Positions 39,676-50,057 of a DNA stretch of 64,000 bases are shown here, piece after piece. Origin of the DNA: an uncultured Opitutaceae bacterium (GTDB lineage Bacteria > Verrucomicrobiota > Verrucomicrobiia > Opitutales > Opitutaceae); the NCBI GenBank assembly GCA_951813085.1, contig OX638348.1:4287627-4351626 (forward strand), in the 5' to 3' direction. Within the stretch, counting starts at the first letter, position 1, and each line of letters opens with the position of its first letter. The notes under the pieces are model-generated. The model saw only the letters and a program-made list of their open reading frames with translations, had not been told where the DNA came from and ran no database searches. A program made the translations under genes and the position numbers.

Positions 39676-41592
39676 CTAGAGTATTTGCAAGCGCTTACGG
39701 TAAAATTCTATAATTTCGTCCGGGTCTCCAGAAAAGAGCAGATAGTCCTCTATCCAAGCTGGCATGCGGCCTTTTCGCGCCACAAGCGTGAACTGCGTTG
39801 AAGGCTCTTGAAATACTTTGGGTGGAAGAAGACGTAAGGAACGCGTGGGCGAATGCCGAGCTTCAGGTTGCAGACCTCAATGCCAATCTCCTCCATCGTT
39901 CCGGCTCCTCCGATACTGAAAATGCAGAAGTCCGCTACTTGAAACCACTTCTGACGATTGTGGCGATTCTTTTCCTGGAATGTATTGAAAAAATCGACAC
40001 CAACCTTTGGAGGCTGCGCCTCAAGTTCGAGGTAGGCAGACCCGGTTAGGCAATTGTTGGATCGACCCACATCGGCAGCAAGTCCCATAACGCCTTCACC
40101 GCCACCCGTCAAAATTCCCACATTGTGCCCGAAGAATCGCGTCATCCGCTCTACGAGCGCCGTTATCTTGCGCCTTTCCTCGTCGCTCATTTCAAGAGCG
40201 GAACCATAGAATGCTAAAATTGTGGAGGCGAGAAATCGGTCCACATTCTCTTTCTTAATGAAATATCCGTGATCGTTCTTGTACGTGTGCACGTAGATGT
40301 CATCCAAGTAGGCATTGTACCAATACACTTTGATGTTCAGTTGCTCATAGGTTTCCAGCATGCTATGGGCTTCGCTCGGCAGGAAGAAGTCCTGCATGGG
40401 CGTCGCTTTGCGGAAGACGATCCGCTGTATATTGAGCCGTTGGATTCTAGCGAGTATTTCGATATGTTCCGGGAGGCTAGGGAAGTGGTCCATGACCAAC
40501 GTATCGGCCTTGGCGTCCCCTTTGCGGATGGCTTGATTAACCGTGCGATAGCCAAAGTGTTCCTTGCTCCCGAGTTTCTTGATCTCCGCATCGATGTTTC
40601 CAAATGGCCTAATGAGCAGGCTTTGATTTTCGGTTTTGGCGCTGCGACCACTTACCGATACTCGAGTGGTGGGGCGAACGCTCGAAAAATGAGCGTTCGG
40701 ATTGTCGTCGAGCTGCTGGTAAACTTTGCTAAGATTTGAAAACAGTTCCTGGGAACGGGCTTGAAGCGCCTTCTTTTGCTCGATGTCGAATCGAGGCGCG
40801 TGGTAGACTTCGACCGAAACGACGGGATTGATGACGGGTTGGTCGCTGCTATTGTAGATTTCCAAGATGACATTTGAGCCTGAGGTCTTGACTGGGTCGA
40901 GGAGCACTGCCCCTGAGTGGAGCCCGAAGTTTCCTTCTCCTCGATTTAGGACGACGTAGTGATCCTTTAAGTACACGGAACAACTTGTGAGCAAACCAGA
41001 GTGAGGTGGTATGTCCACGACTTCGATATCCGTTCTGATCTGAACCTTGTCGAGGAACGACCTAGGGTAGTAGCCATTGATCAGTCTATGGTGATCGAGC
41101 TGGGAAAACTGATTGGGGGAGCGTGTAGCGAACCTTGTGCGGCGTCAGGAAGACACGCCCGAATCGATCAATCGATGTCGTTTCAGGAAGCTTGATAAGG
41201 TTGGTTTCCAGGGCCCTCCAAATGTCGTCGGAGGACAGTTTCTGGCTCTCTGGAGCGTAGAATACACGTCCTGCGGGAGTTCCAATCCGCAATAGCTCCT
41301 TGTAGTAGGGCGCGCAGGGAAAGGACCGATCATAGAGAAAGGCTTCGCACTGCAGTATCAGTCGATCGCGGTTGATTCGAGGGCGTCTCGAGGCGATGAT
41401 CTCCAGCCCTATTCGCGCGAGCGAGCTGCGTTCGCTGAATTGTATTTTCTTTAGGCGTCCTCTTGTGATCTCGATCTCGGCTTCGCTACGAAGCTTGAAA
41501 GTAATCGTTAGATCGACGATGTCCGAGTCGGACCTTACCTTGGCGGTAGTGATGATGCCATCGTCGCTTATCCAGAACGCATCGTTATCCAT
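39676..41592 (-). pseudogene. Two-domain LOG-family nucleotide-binding protein with two frameshifts
   Basis: Three frames on the reverse strand join into one protein of about 638 residues. The frame from the ATG at 41592 gives 168 residues to a stop at 41086. The next frame is already open before that stop (SPNQFSQLDHHRLINGYYPR) and carries the C-terminal LOG domain with LTGGGEGVMGLAAD and IFSIGGAGTMEEIG. The last 45 residues (TQFTLVARKGRMPAW, then a tail ending YRKRLQIL) are in a third frame ending at 39676. The shifts fall in homopolymers: a run of five G at 41115-41119 and TTTGGG near 39817-39822. LOG proteins release nucleobases from nucleotide monophosphates. The N-terminal 330 residues match no domain I know. 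Errors in the assembly or real decay both fit. Confidence 0.75.
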
Positions 41593-41729
41593 TGCGTGTA
41601 CAGAAGTTTTGGTCGTTTACAATTCAATGCATTTTGCTAGTAGTAACAGTTTTAGCGCGGTCGCATCCGCTTGACAGTGTGCGGCTGAAAGCGTTCTTTC
41701 GAGCGCATCCCATTGAAATCGAGTATTTT

Positions 41730-42473
41730 ATGAAAAAGCAGATCGCTTTCATCGCACTTTGTTCCACGAGTATTCCCGCTATAGGTCAGGCGCCGGAGAC
41801 AGTTTTGCAAGAGGAGGTCGCAGAATTTACCTCGATGGAGCTTCTGGAGACTTGGGGGTACCTGCTGTCGGAGAGGTTCAATTTGGGAGGGTTGGATGTA
41901 ACGGAAGCTGAGATCGATGCGATCTCACGAGGAATGAAGCTCTATGTGAATCGAGAAGATCCTCCTACGGACCTCTCGAAATCGATTGAACCGATGCAGA
42001 CTTATTTCGTGGAGCGAGAGGAGATCGTGCGAAAAGAGCACATGGCTCAAAATCTCGCTGAAGAGCTCGAATTCTTCGATTCGCTAGTTGGCAGGCCCGA
42101 GTATCAATCGCTCGCGACAGGACTGTATTTCCAAATTCTGGAGCCGGGGTCTGACAAGAAGCCTCGAAAAACCGATCGTGTGATATGCCACTATAGAGGA
42201 ACCTTCTTGGATGGCACTGAGTTCGATAGCTCCTATAAGCGAAACGAACCTTCGGAATTCGTATTGAGTTCTGTAATACTCGGATGGACTCAGGGCGTTC
42301 CCTTGATTGGCGTCGGTGGCAAGATTAAGCTATTCGTTCCAGCTAGGCTGGCCTATGGCGATGCAGGGACTCCTGGCGTGCCTCCTGCGTCCGCTTTGAT
42401 ATTCGAAGTAGAACTTGTAGAAATTCTCGGCCCGGATCCAGCATCTTTAGGATTGCCGCCACTGCCGCAGTGA
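41730..42473 (+). CDS. FKBP-type peptidyl-prolyl isomerase, secreted
   Basis: 247 residues from the ATG at 41730, chosen because it starts a signal peptide (KKQIAFIALCSTSIPAIGQ). The N-terminal half has the helical dimerisation region of FkpA/Mip type (SMELLETWGYLLSERF, LAEELEFFDSL). The C-terminal FKBP domain has CHYRGTFLDGTEFDSSY and GDAGTPGVPPASALIFEVELVEI. It should act in the periplasm. The glycosyltransferase gene follows after 24 bases. Confidence 0.9.
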   Translation: MKKQIAFIALCSTSIPAIGQAPETVLQEEVAEFTSMELLETWGYLLSERFNLGGLDVTEAEIDAISRGMKLYVNREDPPTDLSKSIEPMQTYFVEREEIVRKEHMAQNLAEELEFFDSLVGRPEYQSLATGLYFQILEPGSDKKPRKTDRVICHYRGTFLDGTEFDSSYKRNEPSEFVLSSVILGWTQGVPLIGVGGKIKLFVPARLAYGDAGTPGVPPASALIFEVELVEILGPDPASLGLPPLPQ

Positions 42474-42497
42474 TTTCAAGGGCTTGGCGTCGTATTC

Positions 42498-43658
42498 ATG
42501 AAGCTGGCCCTTGTAACGGAAACGTTTCCCCCCGAGGTCAATGGGGTGGCGATGACTTTGGGCCGACTTGTCGGTGGCCTCGTCCAAAGAGGATTCGACG
42601 TTCAAATCGTTCGTCCATCTCAAGGGCAATCGGGAGAAGGTCCATCCAATGCGGAATTCGATGAATTGATCGTTCCAGGAATTCCGTTGCCTGGCTATGA
42701 TGGGTTGAGAATGGGGACACCGTCCGTCTTGCGCCTGCTTAGAGCGTGGAGCGGCACCAAGCCAGATATCGTGCATGTGGCAACGGAAGGGCCGTTGGGT
42801 TTGGCGGCGCTTTGGGTAGCCAGCGTATTGAAAATCCCCGCTACGTCTACCTTTCATACGAATTTCCATCAGTATACGGGCCACTACAATATAGGCCTGA
42901 TAAAGGACTTCATTTTGGTCTTTCTGAGAATCACCCACAATGCTTGCGGGTGTACCCTTGCCCCGACGCGTCAAATGGCGAGCGAGCTGAAGGCATTGGG
43001 CTTCAAGAATACGGGAGTGCTTTCTCGCGGAGTCGATACGAGATTGTTTTCCCCGGAGCGACGTGATTCGAAACTCAGGAAAGCGTGGAGCGCAGATGAA
43101 GACAGCTGCGTATTCGCGTACGTAGGTCGTGTCGCCAGCGAGAAGAATATTGATCTCGCCGTTGACGCATTCAGACGCGTCCATTCTGCGGTCGAAGGCG
43201 CCTTGATGGTGGTTGTGGGCGATGGCCCCGAACGAGGCCGTCTCGAGTTGAAGTATCCCGATATCGTATTCGCCGGAATGCGAAAGGGTGAGGACTTGGC
43301 GCGGCACTATGCATCGAGCGACGTATTTCTCTTTCCAAGCACAACTGAGACCTTTGGCAACGTGGTGACGGAAGCGATGTCGGCGGGGCTTGCGGTGGTC
43401 ACCTACGACTACGCGGCGGGTAGGGAACTCGTGGTCGATGGGCGAAGCGGATTCCTGGCGGACTTCGATGACTCATCTTCGTTCGTCCAAGCGGCGGGTG
43501 AGGCCGTGAGACTAGATAGAGCCGAATTGAGGGAGATCAGGGCGGCGGCGCGGGACACTGCTCTCAAGGTAAGCTGGGATCGCGTCGTTGAAGAATTTAA
43601 GCGATCGCTTGAGATTGTCAGAAGTCGTGATAAGAAGAGGTACGCGCAACGCGTTTAG
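42498..43658 (+). CDS. GT4 glycosyltransferase, GDP-mannose-dependent mannosyltransferase-like
   Basis: 386 residues. The N-terminal domain has VTETFPPEVNGVAMTLGRLV, typical of the MgtA/PimB-like group, and STFHTNFHQYTGHY. The donor domain has AYVGRVASEKNIDLAVDAF, VVVGDGPERGRLE and the EX7E region FPSTTETFGNVVTEAMSAG. It may glycosylate diacylglycerol or a lipid, since the next gene encodes a diacylglycerol-kinase-like protein. The two are 16 bases apart. Confidence 0.88.
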   Translation: MKLALVTETFPPEVNGVAMTLGRLVGGLVQRGFDVQIVRPSQGQSGEGPSNAEFDELIVPGIPLPGYDGLRMGTPSVLRLLRAWSGTKPDIVHVATEGPLGLAALWVASVLKIPATSTFHTNFHQYTGHYNIGLIKDFILVFLRITHNACGCTLAPTRQMASELKALGFKNTGVLSRGVDTRLFSPERRDSKLRKAWSADEDSCVFAYVGRVASEKNIDLAVDAFRRVHSAVEGALMVVVGDGPERGRLELKYPDIVFAGMRKGEDLARHYASSDVFLFPSTTETFGNVVTEAMSAGLAVVTYDYAAGRELVVDGRSGFLADFDDSSSFVQAAGEAVRLDRAELREIRAAARDTALKVSWDRVVEEFKRSLEIVRSRDKKRYAQRV

Positions 43659-43674
43659 ACTAACGGATATCGAT

Positions 43675-44574
43675 ATGGATAACGGCATGATTTTCATCAT
43701 TAATCCCATTTCTGGAAAACGGGGTAAGGGGGCGGTCCGAAAAGAACGAGTGGACGCCTACATTAAGGTTAAGGAGCGGGGGTTGAACGCTGAGGCGGTT
43801 TTGACTGAATACGTTGGCCATGCGACTGAACTCGCGCAACAGGCGATCGAAAACGGAGCTTCGCGCATCGTCAGCGTAGGGGGCGATGGGACGATGAACG
43901 AGATCGCTAAGGTCATGGTTGGTACAGACATTCCCTTAGGGCTCGTGCCGATGGGTTCTGGAAACGGGCTCGCGCGCCATCTCAATCTACCCTTGGACTT
44001 CGACGCGGCCCTCGAGGTAGCTACAAGCGATCACGTCCGCGGCATCGATACGGGCGAGGTCAATGGCCATCCTTTCTTCAATGTAATGGGTTTCGGCTTC
44101 GATGCCGAAATCGGTAGACGCTTCAATGAGTCCAAGGGACGCGGCTTTATGACCTATCTTCAGGAAGGGCTCAAGGCGCTGTTCACCTACCGGTCTTGCC
44201 GTTATACGCTCTTGCCAAAAGATGGACCTGTTTCGCTCGATGCGTATATAGTGGCGGTCGCGAATTCGTCACAGTACGGAAACAATGCATACATCGCTCC
44301 GGATGCATCGCTTAAGGACGGAAAGCTAAACATCGTGGCCATTCAATCGCCTGGATTCTTCGGTACCTTCGATCTCATATGGCGTATCTTTTCCAAGGCG
44401 ATATACGGAAGCCGAAAGGTGAAGACTTTTTGCGCGGAGACGATTCGGATCCGACTGAGCAGGCCGGGCTTTTTTCATGCGGATGGGGAGATCTTCGAGT
44501 GCAACGAGGAGATTGGAATCGTTGCGCGACCCAGGTCTCTGCAAATGGTAATCCCTTCCAGTCAGTTTTCGTAG
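43675..44574 (+). CDS. Diacylglycerol/lipid kinase family protein
   Basis: 299 residues from the ATG at 43675. The DAGK catalytic domain contains IINPISGKRGKGA, VSVGGDGTMNEIA and PMGSGNGLARHL, and the C-terminal domain ends with FFHADGEIFEC. The family (YegS/DgkB) phosphorylates lipids at the membrane. The context after FKBP and GT4 suggests a lipid or glycolipid role. hemH converges 11 bases away. Confidence 0.9.
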   Translation: MDNGMIFIINPISGKRGKGAVRKERVDAYIKVKERGLNAEAVLTEYVGHATELAQQAIENGASRIVSVGGDGTMNEIAKVMVGTDIPLGLVPMGSGNGLARHLNLPLDFDAALEVATSDHVRGIDTGEVNGHPFFNVMGFGFDAEIGRRFNESKGRGFMTYLQEGLKALFTYRSCRYTLLPKDGPVSLDAYIVAVANSSQYGNNAYIAPDASLKDGKLNIVAIQSPGFFGTFDLIWRIFSKAIYGSRKVKTFCAETIRIRLSRPGFFHADGEIFECNEEIGIVARPRSLQMVIPSSQFS

Positions 44575-44585
44575 AGTCTGTCCAA

Positions 44586-45611
44586 TTAAACCGTAACGCT
44601 ATCGAGTCGGGTTCGCGCTTTTTGGGCGAGAAAGTCGATCCATGCGGGATGTTCATTCAAGCAAGGGATGGCATCGAAAGATTCGCCGCCCGCTTGAAGA
44701 AACTGCTCTTTGCCTTCCATCGCGATTTCTTCAAGCGTCTCCAGGCAATCCGAAACGAACGCCGGCATCATGACGAGAATACGCTTTTTCCCCTGCTCCA
44801 CGAGTTCAGGAATCACAAAATCGGTATAGGGTTCGATCCAGGGCTCGCGGCCGAGCCGTGATTGGTACGAGATCGAATACGTCTCCTCGGGCAGGCCAGC
44901 CCGCTTTACGAAGGCTTCCGTGGTCGCTACGGTTTGCGCCTTGTAGCAGGTGGCATGCGCCGGGCTGCAAGTGGTGCAGCAATCCTTGACGACTTGGCAA
45001 TGGGCCTTGGAACTGTCGGCCTTGGTAAGATGCCGCACGGGAATTCCGTGGTAGGAAAAGAGGAGATGATCGAAGTCTTTCTCTATATAGGGCTTTGCGG
45101 ATTGGTAAAGCGCTTCAATGTAGTCGGGCTCGTTGTAGAAGGGTTGCACGGTGTCGACTTCGAGCTCGGGCTGGCGCGCCACTTCCTCCATGACGCGGAC
45201 AACGACCGTCTCATAGCTCGACATCGCATAGTGCGGGTAAAGGGGAATTAGCAGGAGGCGTTCTATCCCGTTACGCTTCAGGTCCGCTATAGCATCTGGA
45301 ATCGAGGGATTTCCGTAGCGCATTGCGATCTCTACCGGGTAGTCAATCCGTTCTTGGAGCAGGGATTGAACGTTTTTGGTGGTAACGATCAAAGGGGACC
45401 CTTCGTCCAGCCATACCTTTTCGTAGGCTTCGGCGGATCGTTTAGGCCGGGTCGGAAGGATGAAGCAGTTGAGGACGAATTGCTGGATCAGCTTAGGCGA
45501 ATCGAGAACGCGGTCGTCTGAAAGGAACTCTCTCAAATAGGAACGTACATCGGGAATGGATGTTGAATCGGGTGAGCCCAAATTCACGAGCAGTACGGCG
45601 CTTTTTTGCAT
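44586..45611 (-). CDS. hemH: Ferrochelatase with an internal cysteine cluster
   Basis: 341 residues. VLLVNLGSPDSTS starts the protein, SYHGIPVRHL carries the catalytic His, and SYQSRLGREPWIEPYTD and DCLETLEEI are conserved. Between these lies CQVVKDCCTTCSPAHATC, an insertion with several cysteines that could hold a [2Fe-2S] cluster, as known for some bacterial ferrochelatases. It inserts Fe2+ into the porphyrin ring at the end of heme synthesis. Confidence 0.94.
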   Translation of the reverse strand: MQKSAVLLVNLGSPDSTSIPDVRSYLREFLSDDRVLDSPKLIQQFVLNCFILPTRPKRSAEAYEKVWLDEGSPLIVTTKNVQSLLQERIDYPVEIAMRYGNPSIPDAIADLKRNGIERLLLIPLYPHYAMSSYETVVVRVMEEVARQPELEVDTVQPFYNEPDYIEALYQSAKPYIEKDFDHLLFSYHGIPVRHLTKADSSKAHCQVVKDCCTTCSPAHATCYKAQTVATTEAFVKRAGLPEETYSISYQSRLGREPWIEPYTDFVIPELVEQGKKRILVMMPAFVSDCLETLEEIAMEGKEQFLQAGGESFDAIPCLNEHPAWIDFLAQKARTRLDSVTV

Positions 45612-45729
45612 CGATCGGTGGCTATAGAGAGGGGTCCGGCCCCTGTCAAATCCGCTCGAAGGGTTTTTCGATTCAAAACGCGTTCGAGCGCGATCAGGAT
45701 TGAAGCGGAGGCTCGCTCCCAGCTATCGC

Positions 45730-46536
45730 TCAAATTGCGCGATTGCGACGCAACGATTCTGGATCTATTTCCACGTGCTTCTGGAACTGTCGTTCAAAAA
45801 AGCTCTGGTTCTCGTAGCCTACTGAGGTGCAGATCTCGCTTACGGGCAGGCTGGTCTCCAATACGAGTCGTTTCGCTTCTCTCATGCGTCGATGAATCAA
45901 ATTCTGAATGGGAGTCTCGCCGTATTGCTTTATGAAAAGGCGGCTGAATTGCGAAGGCGACAATCCGGAGCGCTCGCTCAGCTCCTCTAAAGTCCACTTC
46001 CGTCTAAGATCCGAATCGATCATGCTCGATACTTGACTGATTCGGGCATCGAATGAGTCTGCTCCCGCATCAGCGATGAGTAGGAGCAAAATGCGAAGAG
46101 CATGGTCTTGTATTTTGTTTTCAATTTCGTTCTCGGCATCCCATGCAAGGGCAAGATTTGCGATTGCTTCTAAGCTCGAAGAGTGCGTTGTCTGTATGGG
46201 TCCGGAAGGAATTTGAAGATGGTCGCTAGGAATTGCTTGGCCTTCTGTATCCAATATTTCAAAACGAGCGACGAATAGGGACAAGGGATCGATCGGATCT
46301 TGTTCGGCTTCGATGGTGTCGTTCGGAATGAACAGAAAGCAAGTTCCCGGCTTTAGAGGGTAGCTCTGATTATTCTGCGCTAGGTTTCCGGAGCCCTCTA
46401 GGATGCCCCAAACAGCGTAGTCGGGCAGGGATTCCGATCTCCAGCTCCATATCGGTTCGCAATGGTAAAGGACGGGCGTTGCGGTCAGTCTTAGATTCGC
46501 GTGTTTCGATATCCAAAAAGTGTCCTTTGAGGGCAT
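45730..46536 (-). CDS. AraC-family transcriptional regulator
   Basis: 268 residues. The N-terminal cupin-like sensing domain (residues 15-110) includes the jelly-roll segment LKPGTCFLFIPND. The C-terminal double HTH has WTLEELSERSGLSPSQFSRLF and PVSEICTSVGYENQSFFERQF. It probably senses a sugar or related compound. It stands at the edge of the glycan-related block and may control it; no operator could be assigned. Confidence 0.9.
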   Translation of the reverse strand: MPSKDTFWISKHANLRLTATPVLYHCEPIWSWRSESLPDYAVWGILEGSGNLAQNNQSYPLKPGTCFLFIPNDTIEAEQDPIDPLSLFVARFEILDTEGQAIPSDHLQIPSGPIQTTHSSSLEAIANLALAWDAENEIENKIQDHALRILLLLIADAGADSFDARISQVSSMIDSDLRRKWTLEELSERSGLSPSQFSRLFIKQYGETPIQNLIHRRMREAKRLVLETSLPVSEICTSVGYENQSFFERQFQKHVEIDPESLRRNRAI

Positions 46537-46665
46537 GCCCTATCATTGCGAAGCTATGGGAACGCGAGCAATTAAATTAATTGCGGCAGTCAAATTGAAT
46601 AAAGGACATTGAGTCTGCGTCAAAGAAGGGTAGAGTCACTGAAGGTCAACTTAACTCCCAGCATC

Positions 46666-47025
46666 ATGAAATATTGCATCTCTCTATTATTGACTGTCGC
46701 GCTTCTCGGATTCGCAGGTTGCGCCGTTATTTCAAATCATTCTCATTCGCGCGTTGAAGGGACGAAAATCAGTCCTGAGACGATTTCCAAAATCGCGGTC
46801 GGAGAGACCACGAAGTCATGGCTCGTCTCCGCTCTGGGGGCGCCCGATAGCGCGAGTGGTCTCGAAGGAGGTGAGCTTTTGAAATATACCTCGAGTCGCA
46901 TCACCAAGAAGCATGGGCATTTGCTATTCATCTTGGATTCCAGTTCGGAACGCATCGAAAAGGAAACCTACTTCTTCGAATTCAAAGAAGGCTTGCTGCA
47001 CCGTTATTGGCGAGAGGAAGTGTAG
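46666..47025 (+). CDS. Small lipoprotein with SmpA/BamE-like fold
   Basis: 119 residues from the ATG at 46666. The signal peptide ends in a lipobox (LLGFAGC). The mature part has ISKIAVGETTKSWLVSALGAPDS, which matches the helix-turn pattern of BamE/SmpA-like outer membrane lipoproteins, then a beta-rich end. It may help outer membrane assembly or stress response. It is a single gene, with no BAM genes nearby. Confidence 0.75.
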   Translation: MKYCISLLLTVALLGFAGCAVISNHSHSRVEGTKISPETISKIAVGETTKSWLVSALGAPDSASGLEGGELLKYTSSRITKKHGHLLFILDSSSERIEKETYFFEFKEGLLHRYWREEV

Positions 47026-47177
47026 CGTCCAATGAAGGGATTCTAGGTCGCACTCATGGGTCCTTCGCAGAATTAGTAAATAGACTTCCAGAATCCAGAA
47101 TCCTGGGTTCTGTGGGAATATTCTTTGTCGAGGCCAGTCCGAACGAGATGGGTCTCAGCTTTGATGTTCCCTAAAAA

Positions 47178-48570
47178 ATGAAACTGCTCTCAATTCCCGC
47201 TGCCGCTTTTCTATTGTTGGTCTTAGATGCGCAATCTTCGGATCGCCCTAACATTCTGGTCATCATCGCGGACGACTGCACATTCAGCGACTTGCCGCTG
47301 TATGGAGGAAAAAACGCGAAGACACCCCGCATCGATCAGCTCGCTGAGGAAGGCCTCGTATTCAATCATGCCTATTTAAGCGAGGCCATGTGCCAGCCTT
47401 GCCGTTCCGAGATGTGCTCCGGTCAGCATCCCGTGCGCAATGGCGCTGCCTGGAACCACTCAGGGAGCCGACCGGAGACAAAGTCTCTACCGCATTTTCT
47501 TGGGGACCTGGACTATCGGGTTGGATTGTCGGGCAAGACGCATGTAACGCCAAAGTCGACCTTTCCCTTTGAGAAGGTAGAAGGGTTCGACCCAAGCTGT
47601 GTGCGATCCCCTACAATGGCCCATGACCTTAGCGCGATACGTTCCTTCATGGATCGCGATGATTCAGAGCCCTTTTGCTTGGTAGTGGCATTGGCCGAGC
47701 CGCATGTTCCCTAGGTCATGGGCGATCGTTCGCAGTACCCAGATGACGAGATCGACTTGCCACCGTACTTGGTGGACACTGAGGTGACGCGCGACGCGTT
47801 CGCCCGTTATCTCGCTGAGGTTACGTATATGGATGGGCAAGTCGGCGAGATTTTGGATACGCTGGACGAGGTGGGAAAAACGAGCGATACGCTTGTTTTG
47901 TTTACATCCGAGCAAGGGGCTCAGTTCCCTGGGTGTAAATGGACTAATTGGGATAGCGGTTTACATACTGCCTTGATCGCTCGATGGCTGGGAGTGACAC
48001 CGATGGGTGAACGAACGAATGCCATTGTTCAGTATGCGGACTTCGCTCCAATGTTCGTGGAACTCGCGGGAGGAGATCCCGCTGCCCATGAATTCGATGG
48101 AAGCAGTTTCGTGGGCGTACTTAGCAATCCGAATAAGACGCACCGATCCTATGCCTACGGCGTCCACAATAATATACCTGAGGGACCCGCCTATCCGAAG
48201 AACGGTTACTGATGGAGAATTTCGCTATATACGAAACTTGAAGCCCGATGAGATCTATATCGAAAAGCATCTTATGGGAGTGAAAGGCGACGGCGCATTG
48301 AACAATCCGTATTGGAGCACGTGGGTGTTCCAAAGTGGCCAGACCGCGGAAGCGGAAAAACTGGTGAAGCGGCCAGCGGAGGAACTCTATCGAACCGCGA
48401 GCGATCCATTCGAACTAACGAACCTAGCGGAGGATGGTCGGTATTCAGAAATTAAGGCCAAGCTCAGCGACGAATTGGATCGTTGGATGCTTCGACAAGG
48501 TGACCCAGGAGCTCCTTTGGATACGCGTGCGGCTCATGCGGCGGCTAAAAAGGGGGAACACGTTTATTGA
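47178..48570 (+). pseudogene. Arylsulfatase-type sulfatase with an internal TAG and a frameshift
   Basis: The first frame gives a signal peptide and the sulfatase N-terminus (NILVIIADDCTFSDL) with the formylglycine site CQPCR near residue 74. A TAG at 47712-47714 interrupts EPHVP-stop-VMGDRSQYP, where the sulfatase at 61812 has EPHSPW, so TGG to TAG is likely. The same frame then runs to 48212. The C-terminal part, TVTDGEFRYIRNLKPDE to the end, is in the +1 frame ending at 48570, with the shift at about 48197-48205. Intact it would be a secreted sulfatase of about 463 residues, a close paralogue of the gene at 61812. Confidence 0.85.
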
Positions 48571-48573
48571 GCT

Positions 48574-50055
48574 ATGATGCTTAGAACATGGATTTAGTTG
48601 ATTGCTGGACTCAGCGTCTTCGCCTTTTCGGCCTATTCCGAGCGGCCTAATATTGTAGTAATCTTGGCGGATGATCTTGGACAGGGAGACTTGTCGCATT
48701 ACAATCCCGACTCGAAGATTCCCACTCCAAACCTAGATCGTCTTGCTTCCGAGGGGATTAGTTTCAGCGATGCTCACAGTCCTTCTGGCGTGTGTACCCC
48801 GACTCGATACGGACTGCTTACCGGACGCTATGCCTGGCGCACGTCGTTGAAGCGAGGCGTCCTTAACGGCGGGTCGGCTCCATTGATCAAGCGTGATAGA
48901 TTGACGCTCCCGGCCATGCTGCAGTCGTTGGGCTATGAGGCTGCTTCGATTGGAAAATGGCATTTAGGTTGGGAATGGAACTTGAAAGATGCCTCGGGGA
49001 AGCCTGAACCTCAAAATATAGATTGGGACTTGCCGGCGCGATACTGTCCACTAGACGCAGGCTTCACCTATAATTTCGGGCTCGGGAAACCTGCTTGGGC
49101 GTTTATGGAGAACCGTCACGTTCTAGCGAAGCCGACGGAACCTTTCGATCTAAGCCATATTCCCTCCCTCATTATTGGGGGCAACAATAACAAAGGGTTC
49201 CAGCAACCGGGATTTACCTTCGAAGCGATGATTCCTGCTTGGGTCAAGAGAGCCAATGCTTTCATACGGCGTAGCGTTGAATCGGATACGCCGTTTTTCG
49301 TCTACTTCGCGCCCATTTGCCCTCACCGGCCGATCAATCCCAATATTGAATTTCAGGGTAAGAGCGAATGTGGCGTATTTGGGGACTTCGTTGTCGAGCT
49401 TGACGACGCGGTGGGTCGATTGATGGCGACGCTTACTGACCTAGGCGAAAAGGACAATACGCTCGTCATTTTCTCGGCGGACAATGGAGCCGAAGTGAAT
49501 ACCTATGGCCATATCGAGGACTTCGATCATTGGAGCTCGAATGGGCGAAGGGGAGCGAAGCGAGACCTCTACGAAGGAGGTCACTGCGTACCTTTTATCG
49601 CTCGATGGCCGGGTCAAATTCCCGCCGGGACCCAATCTGATGAAGTGATTTGCCTAACGGATATCATGGCGACCACTGCGAGCATCGTCGGATTCGATAT
49701 GCCTAAGGATGCAGCGAACGATTCGTACAATATACTCCCTACTTTGAAGGGCGAGTCGCTCGACAGGCCAATTCGAGAAGCCACGGTGCACCATAGCGCG
49801 CGGGGCAATTTCGCCATTCGGCAAGGCGACTGGGTTTATATCGATAGCCCCAAAGGCGCTGACAATGCCGAGTCGGATTTCGTATTGAGGACCCTTGGCG
49901 TGGTGGCGGATGATGAACCCAACGAATTGTACAACCTTAAGGACGATCCGAATCAATCGACCAATTTAGTGACGCGATATCCCGAGAAGGCGGCTGCCTT
50001 GAAGGCGCTGTTGGAGAGCTACAAGTCGCGTCCAAGCAGCCTACCGAAAATCTAG
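48574..50055 (+). pseudogene. Sulfatase with a TAG inside the signal-peptide region
   Basis: The body from 48598 is open and complete: PNIVVILADDLGQGDLSHY, formylglycine site SGVCTPTRYGLLTG, SIGKWHLGW and IFSADNGAEVN, as in arylsulfatase A-type enzymes. In the same frame just upstream is ATGATG at 48574, giving MMLRTWI, then TAG at 48595, then LIAGLSVFAFSAYS. Together these read as a normal signal peptide with one stop inside. Without it the only in-frame start is the TTG at 48598, which lacks the basic n-region. The gene follows sulfatase 1 by 3 bases. The hydrolase would cleave sulfate esters outside the cytoplasm. Confidence 0.75.
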
Positions 50056-50057
50056 CG

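Noticed and set aside
42447..43307. 286-residue reverse-strand frame opposite the GT4 gene
   Set aside because: Antisense shadow; the forward frame has full GT4 motifs.
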